Below, piece by piece: positions 35,681 to 44,387 of a stretch of 64,000 nt of DNA. Below the pieces are notes generated by a model, which saw only the letters and a program-made list of their open reading frames with translations, made no database searches and was not told where the DNA came from. The first letter of the stretch is position 1. Each line of letters starts with the position of its first letter. This DNA comes from Ethanoligenens sp047722935 (GTDB lineage: Bacteria > Bacillota > Clostridia > Oscillospirales > Ethanoligenentaceae). Position numbers and translations under genes: made by a program. The stretch is taken from assembly GCA_047722935.1 (NCBI GenBank), contig JBDNZS010000003.1:1-64000 (forward strand), written 5' to 3'.

Positions 35681-35709
35681 TGTGCCCCCGTGCGCGGATA
35701 TGGTATAAT
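35681..35709 (+). promoter_or_regulatory. Extended -10 promoter of proBA
   Basis: TATAAT (35704-35709) is preceded by TGG, an extended -10. The -35 region (TGTGCC) is weak. Confidence 0.55.
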
Positions 35710-35743
35710 AGAGCAATAAACCGAAAAGAAACGAGTGAAGCAC

Positions 35744-36565
35744 ATGGCGTTGCGGGACGCAAAACGAATCGTGGTCAAGGTGGGCACATCAACGCTCACC
35801 TATTCAAACGGCAGATTGCATATCCGGCGCATTGAGAAGCTGGTACGGGTGCTCTCGGATTTTAAGAACAGTGGCAAAGAGATCATCTTGGTCACTTCCG
35901 GCGCCATCGGCGTGGGTGCGGCACGGCTCAAACTGCCGGAGCGGCCGCGCGAGACCCAAATGATGCAGGCCGCCGCCGCCGTGGGGCAGGTGGAGTTGAT
36001 GTTCCTGTATGAAAAGCTGTTCTTGTCCTACGGGCAAGTAGTGGCTCAAATATTGATGACGCGCATCATCACCGACCATGACAACACGCGGCAGAACCTG
36101 ATCAATACATTCAATTCCCTGCTTTCGCTCGGCGTCATCCCGGTAGTCAATGAAAACGACTCAGTGGCGGTCGAGGAAATCGAGGAGGAAGCGGTGGCGT
36201 TCGGCGGGAATGACACGCTTTCCGCCATAGTCGCCACTTTGATCCAGGCCGACGCACTGGTGCTGTTGAGCGATATCGAGGGCCTGTATGACAAAGACCC
36301 GCGCGAAGCGTCGGATGCACGGCTCATCCCTGTAGTCAAATCGGTGGACGCGCGTATCCTTGCATTGGCGGGTGGAGCAGGTTCACCGCTCGGCACCGGC
36401 GGCATGGTCACCAAACTGGAGGCCGCCGAACTGGTGACGCAAAGCGGTATCGACATGGTCATCATGGACGGGGCCGACCCCGAAAAGCTATATGAATTGT
36501 TCGATGGGAAACAGGTGGGCACCTATTTCCCCTCAAAAAACCAGACAGGAGGGAACCCGGCATGA
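35744..36565 (+). CDS. proB: Glutamate 5-kinase
   Basis: First enzyme of proline synthesis, phosphorylating glutamate. The 273-aa amino-acid kinase domain has VVKVGTSTLT at the start, VTSGAIGVG, VNENDSVAVEE and GTGGMVTKLEAA. It ends there: the C-terminal PUA domain of the about 370-residue enzymes is absent, which is a known short form. Start MALRDAK at 35744; GTG 35735 is an alternative. Overlaps proA by ATGA. Confidence 0.95.
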   Translation: MALRDAKRIVVKVGTSTLTYSNGRLHIRRIEKLVRVLSDFKNSGKEIILVTSGAIGVGAARLKLPERPRETQMMQAAAAVGQVELMFLYEKLFLSYGQVVAQILMTRIITDHDNTRQNLINTFNSLLSLGVIPVVNENDSVAVEEIEEEAVAFGGNDTLSAIVATLIQADALVLLSDIEGLYDKDPREASDARLIPVVKSVDARILALAGGAGSPLGTGGMVTKLEAAELVTQSGIDMVIMDGADPEKLYELFDGKQVGTYFPSKNQTGGNPA

Positions 36566-37806
36566 CAATACAGGAAATGGGAACCCGGGCGAAGGCTGCC
36601 GCCCACGTGCTCGCGGCGGCCTCATCCGGGCAAAAAGAGAAAGCGCTGCTTGCCATCGCGGCGGCGCTCCGCGCACAGGAAACCGAAATCCTTCAAGCGA
36701 ACACGGAAGACGTAGCCGAGGGTAGGCAGAACGGGTTGACCGAGGCGCTGCTCGACCGGCTGACCTTGACACATGAACGGTTGGGAGGCATTGCGGCAGG
36801 TGTGGAGCAAGTTGCCAACCTGCCCGACCCCATAGGCAAGCTGGATGCGGGCTGGACACGTCCGAACGGTCTGCGCATCCTCAAGACCCGCGTACCGCTT
36901 GGCGTGGTGGGCATCATCTTCGAGGCGCGCCCGAACGTCACAGTGGATGCCGCCAGCCTTTGCCTTAAATCCGGAAATGCCTGCATCCTGCGCGGCGGAA
37001 AAGAAGCAATCCGTTCCAATCTGGCCTCCGCACGGGTGATGCGCAGCGCCTTACAGGAAGCCGGACTGCCCGCCGACTGCATCCAGGTGGTGGAAGACAC
37101 GTCACGCGACAGCGCCACCGCACTCATGCAGTTGAACGGATATCTGGACGTACTCATCCCGCGCGGCGGGGCGGGACTGATTCAGAGCGTTGTGCACAAC
37201 GCCACTGTTCCGGTCATTGAAACCGGCGTGGGCAACTGCCATGTGTTCGTTGACGAGAGCGCGGATGCAGATATGGCGGCACAAATCATCTTTAATGCCA
37301 AGGCGCAGCGCCCGTCGGTTTGCAACGCGGCAGAAACACTGCTGGTGCACAAAAACATCGCGGTCGCGTTCCTGCCCAAAGCGAAAGCACTGCTGGATAC
37401 CAAGCACGTCGAATTGCGTGGAGACGAAACCGTGCAGGCGATTCTGGGCTCGACGGTAAAACCCGCCGTAGAAGACGACTGGGCAACCGAGTTCCTGGAT
37501 TATATTCTCGCAGTGAAAGTGGTAAACAGTGTGGATGAAGCCATCGCACACATTACGCGGTTCGGCTCCGGCCACAGCGAATGCATTGTCACCGAAAGCT
37601 ATGCCAACAGTGAGCGTTTCATGCGGGAAGTAGACGCGGCAGCCGTTTATGTGAATGCATCGACCCGCTTTACTGACGGCGAAGAATTCGGGTTTGGCGC
37701 AGAGATTGGCATCTCCACCCAGAAGCTGCACGCGCGTGGCCCTATGGGACTTACTGAACTCACGACGGTGAAATATCAGATCTACGGCTCCGGTCAGATT
37801 CGCTAA
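36562..37806 (+). CDS. proA: Gamma-glutamyl phosphate reductase
   Basis: Second enzyme of proline synthesis, NADPH-dependent, in the aldehyde dehydrogenase superfamily. The 414 aa include PLGVVGIIFEARPNVTVDAA, the catalytic cysteine region QRPSVCNAAETLLVH (about residue 256) and GFGAEIGISTQKLHARGP. Translationally coupled to proB. Confidence 0.97.
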   Translation: MTIQEMGTRAKAAAHVLAAASSGQKEKALLAIAAALRAQETEILQANTEDVAEGRQNGLTEALLDRLTLTHERLGGIAAGVEQVANLPDPIGKLDAGWTRPNGLRILKTRVPLGVVGIIFEARPNVTVDAASLCLKSGNACILRGGKEAIRSNLASARVMRSALQEAGLPADCIQVVEDTSRDSATALMQLNGYLDVLIPRGGAGLIQSVVHNATVPVIETGVGNCHVFVDESADADMAAQIIFNAKAQRPSVCNAAETLLVHKNIAVAFLPKAKALLDTKHVELRGDETVQAILGSTVKPAVEDDWATEFLDYILAVKVVNSVDEAIAHITRFGSGHSECIVTESYANSERFMREVDAAAVYVNASTRFTDGEEFGFGAEIGISTQKLHARGPMGLTELTTVKYQIYGSGQIR

Positions 37807-37816
37807 GGGGACCGGT

Positions 37817-38497
37817 ATGACGCGGCTGCGCACCGTCCGGCGTCATCCACGGCGCAGACGGAACCGCGTGAGCTTGTTTGGATTGGCAATGGTGTTAACC
37901 GGCGCGGCGATGTTGTTTGTGGCGTTCGCCTGTGTCGGCAGCATAGGGAATCGCACGGCGGTGCATGGCACTTCGTCTGCATCCGTGCAGGGTGCGGCCA
38001 CTTTAGAGCAGTACCTTACGCCGGTAGTCGCGCAAGACCCCAAACCATTCGCCAGCCTCGCTCACGCGGATCGGGAATGGATGTTTAAAACAGCAATCTG
38101 GTTTGCCGCCCAACAAAATCGGTATGCCTACACATCGGACAACCGGGAAACCATACCGGCTGACCGTGTTTTATCCGTTTACCGTACATTTTTTGGCAAG
38201 GATGCCAAGCCGCAGTTCCACACGTTTACTGTGGACGGTGTCGCCTATGTTTACCGCGCAGACACGCAGGTATACGACGTACCGGTCACCGGACAGAAAA
38301 ATGTTTATACACCGCATGTCACACGGGTTATGCGGCAGGACACGCTTACTGTTGTCACGGTCGGATATATCCCCAGCGCCGGGTGGACACAGCGACCCGA
38401 CGGCACAGTCGTGCCGCCCGCACCGGTCAAAACAATGCGGTATACCCTGCAAGGGGACGGCCCGGCATATACCATCTTGGCGGTGCAGCACGCATAG
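37817..38497 (+). CDS. Single-pass exported protein of unknown function
   Basis: The 226-aa protein has a very basic N-terminus (RTVRRHPRRRRNR), one membrane helix at about residues 22-42 and a soluble domain of about 180 residues outside. I do not recognise the fold. There is one repeated aromatic pattern (TVDGVAYVYRADTQVYDV). It starts 10 bp after proA and so is probably transcribed with proBA. Confidence 0.7.
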   Translation: MTRLRTVRRHPRRRRNRVSLFGLAMVLTGAAMLFVAFACVGSIGNRTAVHGTSSASVQGAATLEQYLTPVVAQDPKPFASLAHADREWMFKTAIWFAAQQNRYAYTSDNRETIPADRVLSVYRTFFGKDAKPQFHTFTVDGVAYVYRADTQVYDVPVTGQKNVYTPHVTRVMRQDTLTVVTVGYIPSAGWTQRPDGTVVPPAPVKTMRYTLQGDGPAYTILAVQHA

Positions 38498-38514
38498 CGC
38501 GACGGCATAACAAG

Positions 38515-38552
38515 CCCAAAGAGCCGGCGGTATATACCGCCGGCTCTTTGGG
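38515..38552. terminator. Bidirectional terminator
   Basis: An 18-bp perfect stem (38515-38532 with 38535-38552) lies between the rightward proBA unit and the leftward ABC-F gene. Confidence 0.8.
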
Positions 38553-38573
38553 TTATATGATGCTGGAACCAAT

Positions 38574-40196
38574 TTACACTTCAGCATACAGCGCGGCAAT
38601 GCGCTTCTGCGCGTCTTCGTTTTCCAGAAAATCTGCAAATGTCGTCTGCTTATCATAAATGCCTGCGGGCGTCAGCTCTATGACGCGATTGGCAATTGTC
38701 TCAACAAACTCCAGATCATGCGAGGTAAAGAGCATCGTGCCGGGAAACGCTTTCAACCCCTCATTGACTGCGGTAATGGTCTCCAAGTCCAGATGGTTGG
38801 TGGGATCGTCCAGCAACAGCACATTGGCACCGGAAAGCATCAGCTTTGAAAACATGCAGCGCATTTTTTCACCGCCCGAAAGCACATGCGCTTTTTTCAA
38901 CGCATCGTCACCGGAAAACAGCATCTTCCCCAAAAACCCGCGCACATAGCTTTCGTGCTTGTCTTCTGAATATTGGCGAAGCCAGTCGATCAATGTCAAA
39001 TCGGGATCTTCAAAATAGGCAGTCACATCACGCGGCAAGTAAGACTGTGAGGTGGTCACGCCCCATTTAAAACTGCCGCTGTCCGGCTCGACTTCACCCA
39101 TCAAAATCTGGAAAAGCAGCGTGCGTGCCAGTTCGTTGCGGGAAGAAAGCACGATTTTATCGCCTTTGTTGACCGTGAACGACACGTCATGCAACAGCTC
39201 CACACCGTCCACCGTCTTGCTGATGCCTTGAACCGATAAAATATCCTTCCCGGCTTCGCGTTCCGGCGTGAAGCCGACATAGGGATAGCGCCGCGATGAC
39301 GGCCGGATATCGTCCAACGTGATCTTATCGAGCAGCTTCTTCCGCGAAGTTGCTTGCTTGGCCTTGGATGCGTTGGAACTAAACCGTTCAATGAATGTTT
39401 GCAGTTCCTTGATTTTTTCCTCTTTTTTGCGGTTCTGCTCGGCAAGCAGCCGTTGGGCCAACTGGCTCGATTCATACCAGAAGTCATAGTTGCCGACCAC
39501 AAGATTCATTTTCCCGAAATCAATATCGACCATATGTGTGCAGACCTTATTGAGAAAATGGCGGTCATGCGAAATAACAATGACGGTGTTTGGATAATCC
39601 AGCAAAAAGTTCTCCAGCCAGGTGATGGCCGCAATGTCCAGATGGTTGGTCGGTTCATCAAGCAGCAAGATGTGCGGATTGCCAAACAGCGCCTGTGCCA
39701 GCAAAACCTTGACCTTCTCGTTTCCATCCAATTCCTGCATGGTCTTGCCGTGCAAAGATACGTCCACACCCAAACCGGTCAACAACCGTTCTGCATCGGA
39801 TTCGGCATTCCACCCATCCATCTCCGCAAATTCACTTTCCAGCGCGGCGGCTTTTTCCCCGTCCTCCTCGCTGAAATCTGGTTTTGCGTACAATGTATCC
39901 TTTTCCTGCATAATATCGTATAGCCGTTTGTGGCCCATAATCACCGTCTGCAACACCGTGAATCGATCAAACTGGAAATGATCCTGCTTCAGAACCGCAA
40001 GGCGCTCGCCTACTGTTACGATGATCTCACCGCTGGAAGGGGAAAGTTCCCCCGAAAGGATCTTAACAAAACTGGTTTTGCCAGCACCGTTTGCGCCGAT
40101 TACACCATAACAATTGCCCGGTGTAAATTTCAGATTGACATTGTCAAATAACTTCTTGTCTTGAAAGGCCAAACTGACATTGGAAACAGTGATCAT
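38574..40196 (-). CDS. ABC-F family ATPase, YkpA/YbiT-like
   Basis: ABC-F proteins bind the ribosomal E site; some protect against antibiotics, others assist translation. The 540-aa protein has two ABC domains without membrane parts. Domain 1: Walker A GANGAGKTS, Walker B ILLLDEPTNHLD, signature LDGNEKVKVLLAQAL. Domain 2: signature LSGGEKMRCMFSKL, Walker B VLLLDDPTNHLD, but the Walker A position reads SSRNELART, without glycine or lysine. As I recall, YkpA-like proteins share this degenerate site. A linker of about 70 residues rich in lysine joins the domains. Confidence 0.9.
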   Translation of the reverse strand: MITVSNVSLAFQDKKLFDNVNLKFTPGNCYGVIGANGAGKTSFVKILSGELSPSSGEIIVTVGERLAVLKQDHFQFDRFTVLQTVIMGHKRLYDIMQEKDTLYAKPDFSEEDGEKAAALESEFAEMDGWNAESDAERLLTGLGVDVSLHGKTMQELDGNEKVKVLLAQALFGNPHILLLDEPTNHLDIAAITWLENFLLDYPNTVIVISHDRHFLNKVCTHMVDIDFGKMNLVVGNYDFWYESSQLAQRLLAEQNRKKEEKIKELQTFIERFSSNASKAKQATSRKKLLDKITLDDIRPSSRRYPYVGFTPEREAGKDILSVQGISKTVDGVELLHDVSFTVNKGDKIVLSSRNELARTLLFQILMGEVEPDSGSFKWGVTTSQSYLPRDVTAYFEDPDLTLIDWLRQYSEDKHESYVRGFLGKMLFSGDDALKKAHVLSGGEKMRCMFSKLMLSGANVLLLDDPTNHLDLETITAVNEGLKAFPGTMLFTSHDLEFVETIANRVIELTPAGIYDKQTTFADFLENEDAQKRIAALYAEV

Positions 40197-40250
40197 TAAA
40201 GAATCCTCTCTTCATTCACATGAAAATGCGGGCGTTGCATGCAATACGAT

Positions 40251-40294
40251 AAAAAATCGGGCGGAAATCGCATTGAAACGGTTTTCACCCGATT
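40251..40294 (-). terminator. Terminator of the polysaccharide operon
   Basis: AATCGGG/CCCGATT arms extended by GAAA/TTTC are followed on the minus strand by six T residues. It separates the sugar transferase gene from the ABC-F gene. Confidence 0.75.
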
Positions 40295-40351
40295 ACCTTG
40301 GCTCTAATCTAAAGACTATTTTAGACATGCTTCCGGCCCAAAGTGATGCCT

Positions 40352-41059
40352 TCAGTAAGCGCCGTTTTTCCTAAAAACAACCGCAAAAGTTTGTGCGACT
40401 AAATGAACATCTCCCCCAAAAGAGTGCTTTTCAAAGTAGCGCACATCAAGCCGTACTCTTTCGGCGTATGTAGTTGCACTTCGCCCGTTTACTTGCCACA
40501 TTCCAGTCAAACCCGGTCTAACGCCTAAATAAGCATACACATCTTCTTTATAATGTTTTAGTTCATCCATCACCACCGGACGCGGACCCACCAAACTCAT
40601 ATCACCTTTTAATATATTTAAAAGGTGTGGCAATTCATCTAAACTAGACCGGCGAAGAAAGCCGCCAAATGGAGTAACGCGTGGGTCGTCCGTCAATTTC
40701 CGTTCTTTTATATATTGGGCATATTGCTTAGGAGAAAGATGCCTTCGAAAATTTTCTGCGCCGTCGACCATCGTTCGAAATTTGTAAATGGTGAACAGCT
40801 TACCATTCTTTCCAACTCGTTTTTGCCTAAAAATCACCTTCCCCGGCGATGTGACCCTTATGCGTACGGCAATCACCAGCATCGGAATAGCACAAAGGAC
40901 GATGCCTATCAATGCGCAGGAAACATCAAATGCCCGCTTCGTAAATGCGTATATACCATCTGATAAAACTGACTTTGGTTGAACAGCAGAAAAGGCACTG
41001 TGGGATATCTCCTGTACAAGAACGCGGTCCTTATGTACGGTTACATCTTCCTCCATCAT
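40352..41059 (-). CDS. Priming sugar transferase (undecaprenyl-phosphate sugar phosphotransferase)
   Basis: The enzyme transfers a sugar-1-phosphate from UDP-sugar to undecaprenyl phosphate to start a polysaccharide repeat. The 235-aa protein has one membrane helix (about residues 44-68) and the catalytic domain with RQKRVGKNGKLFTIYKFRTM, RRSSLDELPHLLNILKGDMS and RPGLTGMWQVNGRS. It is the short monotopic form, without the WbaP N-terminal helices. Last gene of the three-gene operon. Confidence 0.93.
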   Translation of the reverse strand: MMEEDVTVHKDRVLVQEISHSAFSAVQPKSVLSDGIYAFTKRAFDVSCALIGIVLCAIPMLVIAVRIRVTSPGKVIFRQKRVGKNGKLFTIYKFRTMVDGAENFRRHLSPKQYAQYIKERKLTDDPRVTPFGGFLRRSSLDELPHLLNILKGDMSLVGPRPVVMDELKHYKEDVYAYLGVRPGLTGMWQVNGRSATTYAERVRLDVRYFEKHSFGGDVHLVAQTFAVVFRKNGAY

Positions 41060-41131
41060 TTTTCCCCTTTATATGTCGCAGTCTTCTATTTTCCAAATCC
41101 GTCACGCGAGCCGGCTAGCTTTATTTCTGCA

Positions 41132-41857
41132 TCATTTATATGCATCCGCATAGTCTTTATATTTGTAATGACCCATTGCATATTTGCTGCTTTTCTTTGC
41201 ATCAAACGCATTAAAGACGCATCCTACAACTTTTGCATTTACTTTTTTCAAATTATTCTGTGCCTGTAGGGCAACATCCGTCGATGTATATTTTTGTTTT
41301 AAAACAAAGATTACGCCATGCACCAATTTAGATGCCAACGCAGCATCTGTCACAACAGAAACAGGCGGCGAATCAATCAAAATATAATCAAACTTTTGCT
41401 CCAAGCGATCAATCAAACGGCGCATCCGATCGGAACCAATCAACTCCACCGGATTGGGCGGAATCGGACCAGACGTCAATACATACAGATTAATATCGCT
41501 CAGATAAACGATGCAGTCATCCTCGCTTTTTTGATCGGCTAAAATAGAGGAAACGCCGCTGCGAACGTCCTTAATTTTCAAATTGTTTTTAACCATAGGT
41601 TTCCGCAAATCCAAGTCAATCAGTAGAACCTTTTTCTGACTCTCCGCCAGTGTGATCGCGAGATTGATCGCCACCGTACTTTTTCCCTCGCCGGGTATAG
41701 AACTGGTAATCAGAAACTTTTTGCATACCGCATCTATCGGAAAAAATTGAAGATTGGTGCGAAGCGCCTTATAGGCTTCAATAAATTGAAAAGGAGCATT
41801 CCCGGAAGACAACAGCACGTCATGTGAAATCGCTTTTTTTTCTTGCCCTAGAGCCAT
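41132..41857 (-). CDS. CpsD/CapB-family bacterial tyrosine kinase
   Basis: An autophosphorylating BY-kinase that controls polysaccharide chain length and export. The 241-aa protein has Walker A SSIPGEGKST, Walker A' VLLIDLDLRKP and Walker B DYILIDSPP. The tail carries a tyrosine cluster (YAMGHYKYKDYADAYK), the expected autophosphorylation site. It needs the adjacent CpsC-type membrane protein for activation in known systems. Confidence 0.93.
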   Translation of the reverse strand: MALGQEKKAISHDVLLSSGNAPFQFIEAYKALRTNLQFFPIDAVCKKFLITSSIPGEGKSTVAINLAITLAESQKKVLLIDLDLRKPMVKNNLKIKDVRSGVSSILADQKSEDDCIVYLSDINLYVLTSGPIPPNPVELIGSDRMRRLIDRLEQKFDYILIDSPPVSVVTDAALASKLVHGVIFVLKQKYTSTDVALQAQNNLKKVNAKVVGCVFNAFDAKKSSKYAMGHYKYKDYADAYK

Positions 41858-41871
41858 GATTGTCTTCCTTC

Positions 41872-42576
41872 CTATCCTTTTGTATTGATAATCGGAATTA
41901 CTCCGATAACACTGATTCCCAGACGATCTTCAACGTCTTGATCTGAATCAAACGAATTATCGAGCAGATCCCGCACTATGATTACAAGCAAGGCACCAAC
42001 AAGACCGATTATCAGACCGCCTATGGAAAACAGTGTGATATTCGGAAAAACAGGCTTAAGTTCCAATTTTGCAGCCGAAACAATTTCCACCGAGCCGGCC
42101 TTAACTGTCTTAATGATAATGCCTGGTGCAACATGTGCGATATCGTTTGCTATATTTTTCGACATTTGGGGGTTCTTGTCTCTGACTGTGATTTTGAGAA
42201 CCTGTGTCTGATTCACGCCCTCCACGGTGATGCGCTTTGAAAACGCATTGACGTCTGTATTGAGATTTAAGTCCGATATGACCTGATCAAGCACCGTATC
42301 GCTTTTCAAGATAACGGAATACGTATTGACAAGTTCCTGCGCAGTCGTCAACTGGTCGTTCGTAATGGTAGTCGTTGTATTCTGTGTGTTTGCGGCATTG
42401 ACCACCAGCATGGTACTAGACGCATACTGCGGAGCAATCAGCCATTTTGAAGAGCAAAAGCCAACAACCAGACCCAATACGGCGACAACTAAGACCAATC
42501 GCCAGCCTTTTTTCAATATCATGAAAATACGTTCTAGATCCAACTCCTGCGAAGCAGTATCAGCCGTTTCGTTCAA
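41872..42576 (-). CDS. CpsC/YveK-type chain-length determinant
   Basis: The 234-aa membrane activator of the downstream kinase. It has a Wzz domain with two membrane helices (about residues 26-46 and 176-198) and an extracellular loop between them. I chose TTG at 42576 (LNETADTASQEL) because GGAGGT lies six bases before it. The ATG at 42615 would put that Shine-Dalgarno inside the gene. First gene of the operon. Confidence 0.85.
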   Translation of the reverse strand: MNETADTASQELDLERIFMILKKGWRLVLVVAVLGLVVGFCSSKWLIAPQYASSTMLVVNAANTQNTTTTITNDQLTTAQELVNTYSVILKSDTVLDQVISDLNLNTDVNAFSKRITVEGVNQTQVLKITVRDKNPQMSKNIANDIAHVAPGIIIKTVKAGSVEIVSAAKLELKPVFPNITLFSIGGLIIGLVGALLVIIVRDLLDNSFDSDQDVEDRLGISVIGVIPIINTKG

Positions 42577-42680
42577 AAAAATACCTCCAAAACTTCTATT
42601 ATCAGCGTCATGCAATCAGTGATAAAAGGGGTATCCCTGCGCAGAAGCCCTATATATGCACTAAACCATAAGCATTACTC

Positions 42681-42709
42681 ATTATAATGATTTTGCTGTA
42701 GAATTTCAA
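42681..42709 (-). promoter_or_regulatory. Promoter of the polysaccharide operon
   Basis: Leftward TTGAAA-N17-TATAAT lies about 105 bp upstream of the TTG start. Confidence 0.75.
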
Positions 42710-42849
42710 TAGGAGAAGCGATAATTATGGCAGTTTAATAGAGTATTTTTTATAAAATGTAAAAACAAGGCAGCAAATCTTCTGTCCATAGTAAAATACG
42801 GTTATGGCCCCCACACCTTAAAAATTCTCCACTTTAAGCAAAAAAAGAC

Positions 42850-42878
42850 TTGAAGAACACACAAAAAAGAGCTATATT
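42850..42878 (+). promoter_or_regulatory. Promoter of eno
   Basis: TTGAAG-N17-TATATT faces right, about 79 bp upstream of the eno start. The gap between the two divergent genes (42577-42956) holds only these two promoters and AT-rich sequence. Confidence 0.7.
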
Positions 42879-42956
42879 AGAAAGGTGAATATATGTTAAG
42901 TAGCCGTTTTGCTCCATTTTATTGAGCAAAAAGATATGAAACAGGGAGGTTTCCTC

Positions 42957-44249
42957 ATGAAATCAGAATTGCACATTGAGCATGTCCATGCCCGCCAGAT
43001 TTTAGATTCCCGCGGCAACCCCACGCTGGAAGCAGAAGTCATCACCGAAGACGGCACAGTCGGCCTGGCCGCTGTTCCGTCGGGTGCTTCCACCGGTCAA
43101 TTCGAAGCGTTGGAATTGCGCGACGAAGATAAATCCGTCTATTTGGGCAAAGGTGTGCTCAAGGCAGTTGAAAACGTCAATGGTCCGATCGCTGACGCAG
43201 TCGTGGGCGTAGATGCGCTTTCGCAGCGGAAAGTCGATGCAACCATGTTGAAACTGGATGGCACCGAAGGCAAGTCCAATCTGGGTGCGAACGCAATCCT
43301 GTCCGTTTCCCTCGCCGCAGCAAAAGCAGCCGCGAAAGCATTGGATCTGCCGCTTTATCAATATCTGGGCGGCGTGAATGCGCACACCCTGCCGGTCCCG
43401 ATGATGAACATCCTCAACGGCGGCGCGCATGCGACCAACACCGTTGACATTCAGGAGTTCATGGTTATGCCGGTCGGCGCTCCGTCATTTGCAGAAGCGC
43501 TCCGCTGGTGCGCCGAAGTTTTCCATGCCCTTGCCAAAGTGCTTAAAGGCCGCGGCCTTGCCACTTCCGTAGGCGACGAAGGCGGCTTTGCCCCTGACCT
43601 TGCCACTGATGAAGACGCACTGAAGATCATCATGGAAGCCATCGAAAAAGCCGGATACAAACCGGGCGAACAGTTCCGCATTGCCATCGACTCTGCTTCG
43701 AGCGAATGGTATCAGGAAGACGGCAGCTACCTGCTCACCAAGAGCCAGAAAAAACTCAGCCGCGGCGAGCTCATCAATTTCTGGAGTGATCTCGTTTCCA
43801 AATACCCGATCGTCTCCCTTGAAGACGGTCTTGCCGAAGAAGACTGGGAAGGCTGGACAGACCTTACCAAAGCACTGGGCAAGAAAATCCAGCTGGTCGG
43901 TGATGATTTGTTTGTTACCAACCCGGCCCGTTTGGCCAAAGGCATCAAGTTGGGCGCCGCAAACTCCATCTTGATCAAAGTAAACCAGATCGGAACCTTG
44001 ACCGAGACCCTTGATGCCATCGAACTGGCAAACCGTCACAATTACACCGCCATCGTTTCTCACCGTTCCGGTGAAACTGGCGACACCACGATCGCCGACT
44101 TGGCAGTGGCCCTCAACGCCGGCCAGATCAAAACCGGTGCCCCGAGCCGCAGCGAGCGCGTCGAGAAATACAACCAGCTTCTCCGCATTGAGGAACAGCT
44201 GGGTGAAGAAGCCTATTTCCCGGGCCTCTCTACTTTCTACAACATCTAA
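42957..44249 (+). CDS. eno: Enolase
   Basis: Glycolytic enzyme converting 2-phosphoglycerate to phosphoenolpyruvate. The 430-aa protein has ILDSRGNPTLEAEV at the start, the metal-binding and catalytic segments FRIAIDSASSEWY, SLEDGLAEEDWEGW and GDDLFVTNP, and the enolase signature SHRSGETGDTTIADLAVA. ATG 42957 follows GGGAGG. It is a single-gene unit, without other glycolytic genes nearby. Confidence 0.98.
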   Translation: MKSELHIEHVHARQILDSRGNPTLEAEVITEDGTVGLAAVPSGASTGQFEALELRDEDKSVYLGKGVLKAVENVNGPIADAVVGVDALSQRKVDATMLKLDGTEGKSNLGANAILSVSLAAAKAAAKALDLPLYQYLGGVNAHTLPVPMMNILNGGAHATNTVDIQEFMVMPVGAPSFAEALRWCAEVFHALAKVLKGRGLATSVGDEGGFAPDLATDEDALKIIMEAIEKAGYKPGEQFRIAIDSASSEWYQEDGSYLLTKSQKKLSRGELINFWSDLVSKYPIVSLEDGLAEEDWEGWTDLTKALGKKIQLVGDDLFVTNPARLAKGIKLGAANSILIKVNQIGTLTETLDAIELANRHNYTAIVSHRSGETGDTTIADLAVALNAGQIKTGAPSRSERVEKYNQLLRIEEQLGEEAYFPGLSTFYNI

Positions 44250-44296
44250 TCGCTACGCTTCTTGCGTACCAGTTGTATATGGTCTTTGTACCACAG

Positions 44297-44329
44297 AAAA
44301 ACCCCCAATCATTACGATTGGGGGTTTTT
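44297..44329. terminator. Bidirectional terminator between eno and clpC
   Basis: Perfect 14-bp arms AAAAACCCCCAATC/GATTGGGGGTTTTT flank five bases. The A/T runs serve both converging transcripts. Confidence 0.92.
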
Positions 44330-44387
44330 CCTTTGCCTGTTTGCCAGGGCAGCCGACGCGGCAGAAACTTATATCATTTTGCGACTA

